A stretch of DNA of 32,861 nt from Penium margaritaceum (lineage: Eukaryota; Streptophyta; Zygnematophyceae; Desmidiales; Peniaceae): the NCBI GenBank assembly GCA_023375785.1, contig SZWC01009555.1:6190-39050 (forward strand), in the 5' to 3' direction. Position numbers and translations under genes: made by a program. How positions within the stretch are numbered: position 1 is the stretch's first letter; each line of letters starts with the position of its first letter. This document shows positions 1 to 10,560 of this stretch, in pieces. The notes beneath the pieces are model-generated. The model worked only from the letters and a program-made list of their open reading frames with translations, was not told the DNA's origin and made no database searches.

Positions 1-217
1 ATCATAACACAAGTCAGCCACGGTCAGAGTGTCCAATCACAGTGCAGATGTACTAGGCATGATCTTGCAGGTTCAAACTAGGTAGAATACTGGTGGCTCA
101 GTGTGCGAATGTGCGCAATACCTTGACAAAGTTGGCATGTGCCACTGACCATGACCACAAAGTTTACCAAGTAACTTCTACGAATCGTAACATGAGTCAG
201 CCACAGTCAGACTGCCC
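1..217 (+). repeat. 190-bp satellite array, left segment
   Basis: About 1.1 monomers of the 190-bp satellite. A monomer start (variant 'aacatgagtc') lies at 189. The segment is cut at monomer offset 29 by the solo LTR, and its last five bases (213-217, TGCCC) are one copy of the target-site duplication. No gene is seen. Confidence 0.95.
213..217. repeat. Target-site duplication of solo LTR, left copy
   Basis: TGCCC directly precedes the LTR start TGTCAG and is repeated at 824-828 just after the LTR end TTGACA. Five bp is the usual duplication made by Copia- and Gypsy-type integrases. Removing the LTR and one copy restores a normal satellite monomer reading '...tgcccaatcacagttcag'. Confidence 0.9.
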
Positions 218-319
218 TGTCAGAAATGTGACTCAGACAAGGTGCTCTTCACTCCCCGGATAATCCAAGCTCTCAATCCTGGTTCAGGTTCCCCCACCAA
301 ACCTCCCTCGGTAACGGCT

Positions 320-333
320 GGTCGGTCACGACC
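320..333 (+). other. Small hairpin within solo LTR
   Basis: GGTCG (320-324), a four-base spacer GTCA, and CGACC (329-333) form a perfect 5-bp stem. The same stem occurs at 13596-13609 in the other LTR with a different spacer. Its role is unknown. Confidence 0.45.
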
Positions 334-432
334 GTTCCACCAGTGTCGAGCCGCCTCTAATAAGCGACCACGTCGCCACGCATCCGGCTAGCGGAAAGAA
401 GCCGTTAATACTTATTTTGTCCTGTTCTGTTG

Positions 433-438
433 TATATA
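433..438 (+). promoter_or_regulatory. Possible TATA box in the LTR
   Basis: TATATA within 'tgtatatacgg' lies about 215 bp into the LTR, a plausible place for the U3 promoter. The related 3' LTR on the minus strand has the weaker 'tagata' at the matching point (about 13490-13495), so the motif is not conserved. It is a candidate only. Confidence 0.3.
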
Positions 439-823
439 CGGAGGATGTCCAGTCCCTCCCTAGTCTAACCAGAACAGTTCTACTCATCCTGTTCCCCTTT
501 GGTTCCACGGCTTCACCGCCGTGTCTTCGCTCTGCTCGCTCCTCGCATTCTTTGTCTTTGCCAGCCCCCCTCAACGCTTCGCTCCGTCACTCTCGCTCCT
601 TCGCTCAGCTCTCATACTCCGCCAACCATCACTCATCTCGCTAGCACTCTCTCTCTCATCAACCTGTCTACCCCAGCTACCTCGCGTCTCAACGTGTATC
701 AGCTTTCACGACTAACTCCTCGGACCGCTCTCGCCTACGTCACTCTACTGATGTACGCTTGCATGTCCGGACGCTTCTACCTGCTTCTGCTGCTGCTGCT
801 CTCGCATCTGCATTCTTTTGACA

Positions 824-828
824 TGCCC
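824..828. repeat. Target-site duplication of solo LTR, right copy
   Basis: TGCCC immediately after the LTR end, identical to 213-217. The satellite continues in phase from here. Confidence 0.9.
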
Positions 829-2500
829 AATCACAGTTCAGTTGTACTAGGCATGACCTTGCTGGTATAAACAAGGTAAAAAACTGATGGCTTGGCACGA
901 CTATTGTGCGTAATGCCTTGAAAAAGTTGGCATGTGCCACGTACCATGACTACAAGGTTTACCAAGTACCTTACATGGCTATAAATCACGACACGAGTCA
1001 GCCACGGTCAGAATGTCCAATCACAGTACAGATATACTGGACATGAACGTACGGGTATAAACAAGGTAGAATACCAGTAGCTCGGTGTGGCTATTGTGTG
1101 CAATGCCTTGACAAAGTTGGCATGTGATTCTGACCATGACCACAATTGTATCCAAGTGACATTTACTTCTATTGATCATAGCACGAGTTAGCCAAGGTCA
1201 GAGTGTCCAATCACAGTGCAGATGTACTAGGCATGATATTGCAGGCGCAAACAAGGCAGAACATTGGTGGCTTGGCACGGCTATTGTGCGCAATGCCTTG
1301 ACAAAGTTGGCATGTGCCACTAACCATGACCACAAAGTTTACCAAGTACATTAAACAGCTACGAATCATAACACGAGTCAGCCACAGTCAGAGTGTCCAA
1401 TCACAGTGCAGATGCACTCGGGATGACCTTGCAGGTATAAACAAGCTAGAACAATGGTGGCTTGGTATGGCTATTGTGCCGATTGCCTTGACAAAGTTGG
1501 CATGTGCCTCCGACCATGACCACAAATGTATCCAAGTGACTTTTGCTTCTATTGATCATAGCACGAGTCAGCCACGGTCAGAGTGTCCAATCACAGTGCA
1601 GATGTACTAGGCATGATCTTGCAAGTACAAACAAGGTAGAATACTGGTGGCTCGCAGGGGCTATTGTGCGCAATGCTTTGACAAAGTTGGCATGTGCCAC
1701 TGACCATGAATACAAAGTGTACCGAGTGACTTTAACTTCTACGAATTGTAACATGAGTCACCCACGGTCAGAGTGCCCAATTACATTGCACGTCTAATAT
1801 GCATGACCTTACAGGTATAAACACGGTAAAACCCCGGTGGCTTGGCACGGCTATTGTACGCAATGCCTTGACAAATTTGGCATGTGCCACTGACCATGAC
1901 CACAAAGCTTACCAAGAACCTTAAACGGCTATGAATCATAACACGAGTCAGCCACGGTCAGAGTGTCCAATCATAGCGCAGATATACTGGGCATGACCTT
2001 GCAGGTACAAACAAGGTTGAACACTGGTGGCTCGGTGTGGCTATTGTGCGCAATACCTTAACGAAGTTGGCATGTGCCACTGACCATGACCACAAATGTA
2101 TCCAAGTGAGTTTTACTTGTATTGATCATAACACGAGTCAGCCACTGTCAGAGTGTCCAATCAAAGTGTAGATGTACTAGGCATGAGCTTGCAGGTGCAA
2201 ACAAGGTAGAATACTGCTGGCTCGGTGTGCGCAATGCCTTTAAAATGTTGGCATGTGCCACTCACTGTGGCCACAAAGTTTACCAAGTGCCTTTAACTTC
2301 TAGGAATCGTAACACAAGTAAGCCACGGTCAGAGTGCCCAATCACAGCGTACATCTAATATGCATGACCTTGCAGGTATAAATAAGGTAATAAACCAGTG
2401 GCTTGGCACGGCTATTGTGCGCAATGCCTTGACAAAGTTGGCATGTGCCACTGACCAGGACCACAACGTATACCAAGTACATTAAACGGCTATGAATCAT

Positions 2501-3065
2501 AACACGAGTCAGCCACAGTCAGAGTGTTAAATCACAGTGCAGATGTACTGGGCATGACCTTGCAGGTATAAACAAGGTAGCATACTGGTGGCTCGATCGG
2601 CTATTTTGCGCAATGCCTTGACAAAGTTGGCACGTGCCACTGACCATGACCACATATATATCCAAGTGACTTTTACTTCTATTGATCATAACACGAGTCA
2701 GCCACGGTCAATGTGTCCAATCACAGTGCAAATGTATTGGGAATGATATTGCAGGTACAAACAATGTAGACTACTGGTTGGTGTGGCTATTGTGCGCAAT
2801 GCCTTGACAAAGTTGGCATGTGCCACTGACCATGACCACGAAGCTCAACAAGTGACTTTAACTTCGACGAAACGTAACACGAGTCAGCCACGGTCAGAGT
2901 GCCCAATCAAAGTTCAGATGTACTAGGCATGACCTTCCAGGTATAAACAAGGTAAAAAACTGGTGGGTTGTCACAGCTATTGTGCGCAATGCCTTGACAA
3001 AGTTGGCATGTGCCACTGACCATGACCACAATGTTTGCCAAGTACATTAAACGGCTATGAATCAT
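2501..3065 (+). repeat. Three-monomer satellite block, copy a
   Basis: Three monomers (starts 2501, 2690, 2876) share unusual variants with the blocks at 4963-5522 and 17032-17602: 'ggctattttgcgc', 'cacagtgcaa' in the second unit, 'aagct' in place of 'aagtt' before the second tail, and 'cgaaac' in place of 'cgaatc' at that unit's end. It is the most diverged of the three copies and lacks the 'ggtcaaatgtcc' deletion. Confidence 0.6.
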
Positions 3066-3824
3066 AACACGAGTCAGCCACGGTCAGAGTGTCCAATCAC
3101 AGTGCAGATATATTGGGCATGACCTTTCAGGTATAAACAAGGTAGAATACTGGTGGATTGGTGTGGCTAATGTGCGCAATGCATTGACAATGTTGGCATG
3201 TGCCACTGACCATGACCACAAATGTACCCAAGTGACTTTTACTTATATTCATCATAACACAAGTCAGCCATGGTTAGAGTGTCCAATCACAGTGCAGATT
3301 TACTAGGCATGGTCTTGCAATTGCAAACAAGGTAGAATACCAGTGGCTCGGTGTGGCCATTGTGCGCAATGTATTGACAAAGTTGGCATGTGCCACTGAC
3401 CATGACCACAAATGTTACCAAGTGACTTTAAATTATACGAATCATATCACGAGTCAGCCATGGTCAGAGTACCCAATCACAGTGCACATATAATGTGGAT
3501 GACATCGCAGGTAAAAATAGGGAAAATTTTCGGTGTCTTGGGACGGCTATTGTGCGCAATGCCTTGACAAAGTTGGCATGTGCCACTGACCATGACCACA
3601 AAGTTTACCAAGTGACTTTAACTTCTACGAATCGTAACACGGGTCAGCCACAGTCAGAGTGCCAAATCACAGTGTAGTTGTACTAGGCATGACCGTGCAG
3701 GTATAAAAAGGTGAAAAACCGGTGGCTTGGCACGGCTATTGTGCGCAATGCATTGACAAAGTTGGCAGGTGCCACTGACCATGAGCACAAAGTTTACCAA
3801 GTACCTTAAACGGCTATGAATCAT
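3066..3824 (+). repeat. Tetrameric higher-order repeat, copy 1 (759 bp)
   Basis: Four consecutive monomers (starts 3066, 3256, 3446, 3636) match the next four in order. Private variants shared with copy 2 include 'gtggctaatgtgcgc', 'tgtacccaagtg', 'ggtcttgcaattgcaaac', 'taaattatacgaatca', 'gtggatgacat' and 'gtgccaaatcacagtgtag'. Neighbouring monomers within the block differ much more from each other than from their partners 759 bp away. Confidence 0.85.
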
Positions 3825-4583
3825 AACACGAGTCAGCCACGGTCAGAGTGTCCAATCACAGTGCCGATATACTGGGCATGACCTTGTAGGTATAAACAAG
3901 GTAGAATACTGGTGGCTTGGTGTGGCTAATGTGCGCAATGCCTTGACAAAGTTGGCATGTGCCACTGACCATGACCACAAATGTACCCAAGTGACTTTTT
4001 TTTCTATTGATCATAGCACAAGTCAGCCATGGTCAGAGTGTCCAATCACATTGCAGATGTACTAGGCATGGTCTTGCAATTGCAAACAAGGTAGATCACC
4101 GGTGGCTCGGTGTGGCTATTGTGCGCAATGCATTGACAAAGTTGGCATGTGCCACTGACCATGACCACAAAGATTACCAAATGACATTAAATTATACGAA
4201 TCACAACACGAGTCAGCCACGGTCAGAGTACCCAATCACAGTTCACATCTGATGTGGATGACATTGCAGGTATAAATAGGGAAAAATTCGGTGTCTTGGG
4301 ACGGCTGTTGGGCGCAATGCCTTGACAACGTTGGCATGTGCCACTGACCATGACCACAAAGTTTACCAAGTAACTTTAACTTCTCCGAATCGTAACACGG
4401 GTCAGCCACAGTCAGAGTGCCAAATCACAGTGTAGATGCATTAGGCATGACCGTGCAGGTATAAAAAGGTGAAAAGCCGGTGGCTTGGCACGGTTATTGT
4501 GCGCAATGCCTTGACAAAGTTGGCATGTGCCACTGACCATGAGCACAAAGTTTACCAAAAACCTTAAACGGCTATGAATCATG
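3825..4583 (+). repeat. Tetrameric higher-order repeat, copy 2 (759 bp)
   Basis: Directly adjoining tandem copy of 3066-3824, with monomer starts 3825, 4015, 4205 and 4394 and the same order of private variants. Both copies are 759 bp, four times 190 less one base. Confidence 0.85.
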
Positions 4584-4962
4584 ACACGAGTCAGCCACGG
4601 TCAGTGTGTCCAAACACAATGCATGTATACTGGGCATGACCTTACAGAACTAAAAAAGGTAGAAAACCGGTCGCTCGGTGTGGCTATTGTATGTAATGCC
4701 CTGACAATGTTGGCATGTGCCACTGACCATGACCACAAATGCATCTAAGTGACTTTTACTTCTATCGATCATAACACGAGTCAGCCATGGTCAGAATGTT
4801 CAATCACAGTGCAGATGAACTAGGCATGACCTTGCAGGTATAGACAATGTAAAAACCCGGTGGCTTGGCACGGCTATTGTGCGCATTACCTTGACAAAGT
4901 TGGCATGTGCCACTGAACATGACCACAAAGTTTACCAAGTACATTGTACGGCTATGAATCAT

Positions 4963-5522
4963 AACACGAGTCAGCCACGGTCAGAGTGTCCATTCACAGT
5001 GCAGATATACAGGGCATGACCTTGCAGGTATGTAGAATACTAGTGGCTCGGTTGGCTTTTTGCGCAATGCCTTGACAAAGTTGGCACCTGCCACTGACCA
5101 TGACCACGAATACATCCAAGTGACTTTTATTTCTATTGATCATATCACGAGTCAGCCATGGTCAAATGTCCAATCACAGTGCAAATGTACTAGGCATAAC
5201 ATTGCAGGTACAAACAAGGTAGAATACTGGTGGCTCGGTGTGGCTGTTTTGCGCAATACCTTGACAAAGTTGGCATGTGCCACTGACCATGACCACAAAG
5301 CTTACCAAGTGACTTTAGCTTCTACAAAACATCACACGAGTCAGCCACGGTCAGAGTGCCCAATCACAGTTCAGATGTACTAGGCATGACCTTGCAGGTA
5401 TAAACAATGTAAAAAACTAGTGGCTTGGCACAGCTTTTGTGCGCAATGCCTTGACAAAGTTGGCATGAACCACTGACCATGACCACAAAGTTTACCAAGT
5501 GACTTTAACTTCTACGAATCGT
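4963..5522 (+). repeat. Three-monomer satellite block, copy b
   Basis: Shares with 17032-17602 the short form 'ggtcaaatgtccaatcac' (three bases missing from the usual 'ggtcagagtgtcc'), 'gaccacgaata', 'aaagcttaccaagtgac', a 'cgaaac/caaaac' tail and 'cttggcacag'. Monomer starts are near 4963, 5144 and 5333. Confidence 0.7.
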
Positions 5523-7607
5523 AACACGAGTCAGCCACAGTCAGAGTGCCCAATCACAGTTCAGATGTACTAGGCATGACCTTGCAGTTATAAACAAGGC
5601 AAAAAACCGGTGGCCTGGCACGGCTATTGTGCGCAATGCCTTGACAAAGTTGGCGTGTGCCACTGACCATGACCACAAAGTTCACCAAGAACCTTAACTG
5701 GCCATGAATCATAACACGAGTCTGCAACGGTCAGAGTGTCAAATCACAGTGCAGATATACTGGGCATGACCTTACAGGTATTAGAAAGGTAGAAAACGGG
5801 TGGCTCGGTGTGGCTATTGTGTGTAATGCCCTGACAAAGTTGGCATGTGCCACTGACCATGACGACAAATGTATCCAAGTCACCTTTACTTCTATTAATC
5901 ATAACACGAGTCAGCCACGGTCAGAGTGTCCAATCACAGTGCACATGTACTAGCCATGATCTTGTAGGTTCAAACAAGGTAGAATATTGGTGGCTCGGTG
6001 TGGCTATCTTGCGCTATGCCTTGACAAAGTTGGCATGTGCCACTGACCATGACCACAAATGTATCCAAGTGACTTTTACTTCTGTGGATCATAACACGAG
6101 ACAGCCACGGTCAGAGTGTGCAATCACAGTGCATATATAGTAGGCATGATCTTGCAGGTTCAAAAAAGGTAGAATACTGGTGGCTCGGTGTGGCTATTAT
6201 GCGCAATGCCTTGACAAAGTTGGCATGTGCCACAGACCATGACCACAAAGTTTACCACGTGACATTAACTTCTACGAATCGTAACACGAGTCAGCCACGG
6301 TCAGAGTGCCCAATCACAGCGCACATCTAATATGCATGACCTTGCAGGTTTAAACAAGGTAAAAAATGGGTAGCTTGGTACGGCTATTGTGCGCAATGCC
6401 TTTACAAAGTTGGCATGTGCCACTGCCATGACCACAAAGTTTACCAAGTACCTTAAACGGCTATGAATCATGACACGAGTCAGCCACAGTCAGAGAGTCC
6501 AATCTCAGTGCAGATATACTGGGCATGACCTTGCACGTATAAGCTAGAATACTGGTGGCTCGGTGTGGCTATTGTGGGCAATGCCTTGACAAAGTTGGCA
6601 TTTGCCACTGACCATGACCACAATTGTATCCAAGTGAGTTTTACTTCTATTGATCATAACTCAAGTCAGCCACGGTCAGAGTGCCCACTCACAGTGCAAA
6701 TGTACTAGGCATGATCTTGCAGGTGCAAACAAGGTAGAATACTGGTGGCTCGGTGTGGCGATTGTGTGCAATGCCTTGACAAACTTGGCATGTGCCACTG
6801 ACCATGACCACAAAGTTTTCCAAGTGACATTAACGTTTACGAATCGTAACACGAGTCAGCCACAGTCAGAGTGTCCAATCACAGTTTGGATGTACTAGGC
6901 ATGACCTTGCAGGTATAAACAAGGTAACAAACCGGTGGCTTGGCACGGCTATTGTGCGCAATGCCTTGACAAAGAGGGCATGTGCCACTGACCATGACCA
7001 CAAAGTTTACCAAGTACCTTAAACAACTATGAATCATAACACGAGTCAGCCACGGGCAGAGTGTCCAATCATAGTGCAGATATACTGGGCATGACCTTGC
7101 AGGTATAAACAAGGTAGGATACTGGTGGCTCGGCGTGGCTATTGTGCGCAATGCCTTGACAAAGTTGGCATGTGCCACTGACCATGACAACAAATGCATC
7201 CAAGTGACTTTGTCATCTATTTCTCATAACACGAGTCAGCCACGGTCAGAGTGTCCAATCACAGTGCAGATGTACTAGGCATGATTGTGCAGTCTCAAAC
7301 AAGGTAGAAAACTGGTGGCTCGGAATGGCTATTGTGCGCACTGCCTTGGAAATGTTGGCATGTGGCACTGACAATGACCACAAAGTTTACCATGTGACTT
7401 TAACTTCTACGAATCGTAACACGAGTCAATCACGGTCAGAGTGCCCAATCACAGTGCACATCTAATATGCATGACCTTGCAGGTATAAACAAGGTAAAAA
7501 ACCGGTGGCTTGGCATGGCTATTGTGCGCAATGCCTTGATAACGTTGGCATGTGCCACTGACCATGACCACAAAGTTTACCAAGTGAATTTAACTTCTAG
7601 GAATCGT

Positions 7608-7729
7608 AACACAAGTCAGCCACAAAAACCGGTGGCTTGGCATGGCTATTGTGTGCCTTGACAAAGTTGGCATGTGCCACTGACCATGACCACAAAGGTT
7701 ACTGAGTACCTTAAACGGCTATGACTCGT
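7608..7729 (+). repeat. Truncated 122-bp satellite monomer
   Basis: The interval between monomer starts 7608 and 7730 is 122 bp instead of 190. The copy reads 'gtcagccacaaaaaccgg', so about 63 bp from 'ggtcagagtg' to the A-run before 'ccggtgg' is missing, and a further 5 bp is lost at 'attgtgtgccttg'. Flanking monomers are of normal length. Confidence 0.85.
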
Positions 7730-10235
7730 AACACGAGTCAGTCACGGTCACAGTGTCCAATCACAGTACAGATGTACTAGGCATGATCTTGCAGGTACAA
7801 ACAAGGTAGAATACTGGTGGCTCGGTGTGGCTATTGTGCGCAATGCCTTGACAAAGTTGGCATGTGCCATTGACCATGACCACAAATGTATCCAAGTGAC
7901 TTTTACTTCTATTAATAAAAACACGAGTCAGCCATGGTCAGAGTGTCCAATCATTTTGCAGATATACGAGGCATGATCTTGCAGGTACAGACAAGGTAGA
8001 ATACTGCTGTCTCGGTGTGGCTACTGTGCGCAATGACTTGACAAAGTTGGCATGTTCCACTGACCATGACCACAAAGTTTACCAAGTGACTTTAACTTCT
8101 ACGAATCGCAACACGAGTCAGCAACGGTCAGAGTGCCCAATCACAGTTCAGATGTACTAGGCATGACCTTGCAGGTACAAAACAAGGTAAAAAACCGGTG
8201 GCTTTGCATGGCTATTGTGCGCAATGTCTTGACAAAGTTGGCATATGCCGCTGACCATTAACACCATGTTTACCAAGTACCTTAAACGGCTATGAACCAT
8301 AACACAAGGTAGCCACGGTCAGAGTGTCCAATCCCAGTGCAGATGTACTAGGCATGATCTTGCAGGTACAAACAAGGTATAAAACTGGTGGCTCGGTATG
8401 GCTATTGTGCGCAATGCCTTGACAAAGTTGGCATGTGCCACTGACCATGACCCTAAATTTTACCAAATGACTTTAACTTCTATGAATCGTAACACGAGTC
8501 AGCCATGGTCAGGGTGCCCAATCACAGTACACATCAAAAATGCATGACCTTGTAGGTATGAACAAGGTAAAAAACCGGTGGCTTGGCATGGCTATTGTGC
8601 GCAATGCCTTGACAAAGTTGGCATGTGCCACTGACCATGACCACAAAGTTTACCAAGTACCTTAAACGATTATGAATCATAACACGAGTCAGCCACGGTC
8701 AGAGTGTCCACTCACAGTGCAGATATACTGGGCATGACCTTGCAGGTATAAACAAGGTATAATACTGGTGGCTCGGTTTGGCTATTGTATGCAATGCCTA
8801 GACAAAGTTGGCATGTGCCCCTGACCATGACCACAGATGGATCCAAGTGACTTTTATTTCTATTGACCATAACACGAAAAGCCACGGCCAGAGTGTCCAA
8901 TCACATTGCAGATGTACTAGGCATAATCTTGCAAGTGCAAACAAGGTAGAATAATGGTGGCTCAGTGTGGCTATTGTGCGCAATGCCAAGAAAAAGTTGG
9001 CATGTGCCACTGACCATGACCACAAATGTATCCAAGTGACTTTTATTTCTATTGATCATAACACAAATCAGCCGCGGTCAGAGTGTCCAATCACAGTACA
9101 AATGTACTAGGCATGATCTTGCAGGTTCAAAGAAGGTATAAAACTGGTGGCTCGGTGTGGCTATTGTGTGCAATGCCTTGACAAAGTTGGCATGTGCCAC
9201 TGACCATGACCACAAAGTTTACCAAGTACCTTAAACGGCTATGAATCATAACACGATTCAGCCACGGTCAGAGTGTCCAATCACAGTGCAGATATAATGG
9301 ACATGACCTCGCAGGTACAAACAAGGTAGAATACTGGTGGCTCGGTGTGGCTATTGTGCGCAGTGCCTTGACAAAGTTGGCATGTGCCACTGACCATAAC
9401 CACAAATGCATCCAAGTGACTTTTACTTATATTGATCATAACACAAGTCAGCCACGGTCAGAGTGTCCAATCACAGTGCAGATGTACTAGGCATGATCTT
9501 GCAGGTGAAAACAAGGTATAATACTGGTGGCTTGGTGTGGCTATTGTGTGCAATGCCTTGACAACGTTGGCATGTGCCACTGACCATGACCACAAAGTTT
9601 ACCAAGTACCTTAACCGGCTATGAATCTTAACACGAGTCAGCCACGGTCCAAATGTCCAGTCACAGTGCAGATATACTGGGCATGACCTTGCAGATACAA
9701 ACAAGGTATAATACTGGTGGCTCGGTGTGGCTGTGGTGTGCAATATATTGACAAAGTTGGCATGTGCCACTGACCATGACCACAACGTTTATCACGTGAC
9801 TTTAACTTATACGAATCGTAACACGAGTCAGCCACGATCAGAGTACCCAATCACAGTGCACATTTAATATGCATGACCTTACAGGTATAAACAAGGTAAA
9901 GAACCGGTGGCTTGGTACGGCTATTTTGCGCAATGCCTTGACAATGTTGGCATGTGGCACTGACCACGACCACAAAGTTTACCAAGTACCTTAAACGGCT
10001 ATGAATCATAACACGAGTCAGCCACAGTCAGAGTGTCCAATCACAGTGCATATGTACTATGCATGATCTTGCAGGTACAGACAAGGTAGAATACTTGTGG
10101 CTCGGTGTGGTTATTGTGCGCAATGCCTTGACAAAGTTAGCATGTGCCAGTGATCATGACCACAATGTTTACCAAGAGACTTTAACGTATACGAATCGTA
10201 ACACGAGTCAGCAATAGTCAGAGTACCCAATCACA

Positions 10236-10560
10236 NNNNNNNNNNNNNNNNNNNNNNNNNNNNNNNNNNNNNNNNNNNNNNNNNNNNNNNNNNNNNNNNN
10301 NNNNNNNNNNNNNNNNNNNNNNNNNNNNNNNNNNNNNNNNNNNNNNNNNNNNNNNNNNNNNNNNNNNNNNNNNNNNNNNNNNNNNNNNNNNNNNNNNNNN
10401 NNNNNNNNNNNNNNNNNNNNNNNNNNNNNNNNNNNNNNNNNNNNNNNNNNNNNNNNNNNNNNNNNNNNNNNNNNNNNNNNNNNNNNNNNNNNNNNNNNNN
10501 NNNNNNNNNNNNNNNNNNNNNNNNNNNNNNNNNNNNNNNNNNNNNNNNNNNNNNNNNNNN
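10236..10560. other. Assembly gap (325 N)
   Basis: A run of 325 undetermined bases within the satellite. Flanking monomer starts (10200 and an inferred 10524) are 324 bp apart, not a multiple of 190, so the gap length is unlikely to be exact, or the gap hides a partial monomer. Confidence 0.98.

Larger units (their letters stand above)
218..823 (+). mobile_element. Solo LTR of a Copia-like retrotransposon
   Basis: A 606-bp unit begins TGTCAG and ends TTTTGACA, giving the TG...CA ends and the 5-bp terminal inverted repeat TGTCA/TGACA of an LTR. It interrupts the satellite cleanly and is flanked by TGCCC on both sides. The first 200 bp align by eye at roughly 80-85% with the reverse complement of 13096-13712, so it is a related but clearly diverged copy. 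No internal region or second LTR follows, so this is a solo LTR left by recombination between the two LTRs of a former full element. It is CT-rich towards its 3' end and includes a (CTG)4 run at 787-798. Reading frames inside it are low-complexity and are not believed to be genes. Confidence 0.92.
829..10235 (+). repeat. 190-bp satellite array, segment 2
   Basis: About 49 monomers head to tail, each starting near 'aacacgagtcagccacggtc' and recurring every 186-190 bp (for example 3066, 3256, 3446, 3636, 3825). All copies share a near-invariant core from 'gcaatgccttgacaaagttg' to 'ccatgaccac', while the region at offsets 25-105 and the last 35 bp vary by class. Three tail types recur: 'tgtatccaagtgacttttac', 'tttaccaagtgactttaac' and 'tttaccaagtaccttaaacg'. 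The many short frames starting MIITRVSHGQ or MHDLAG are repeated translations of the monomer, not genes. Confidence 0.97.

Noticed and set aside
499..870. Plus-strand frames of 64-123 residues in the solo LTR.
   Set aside because: They are Ser/Leu/Pro-rich products of a CT-rich strand, overlap in all three frames, and one runs out of the LTR into satellite.
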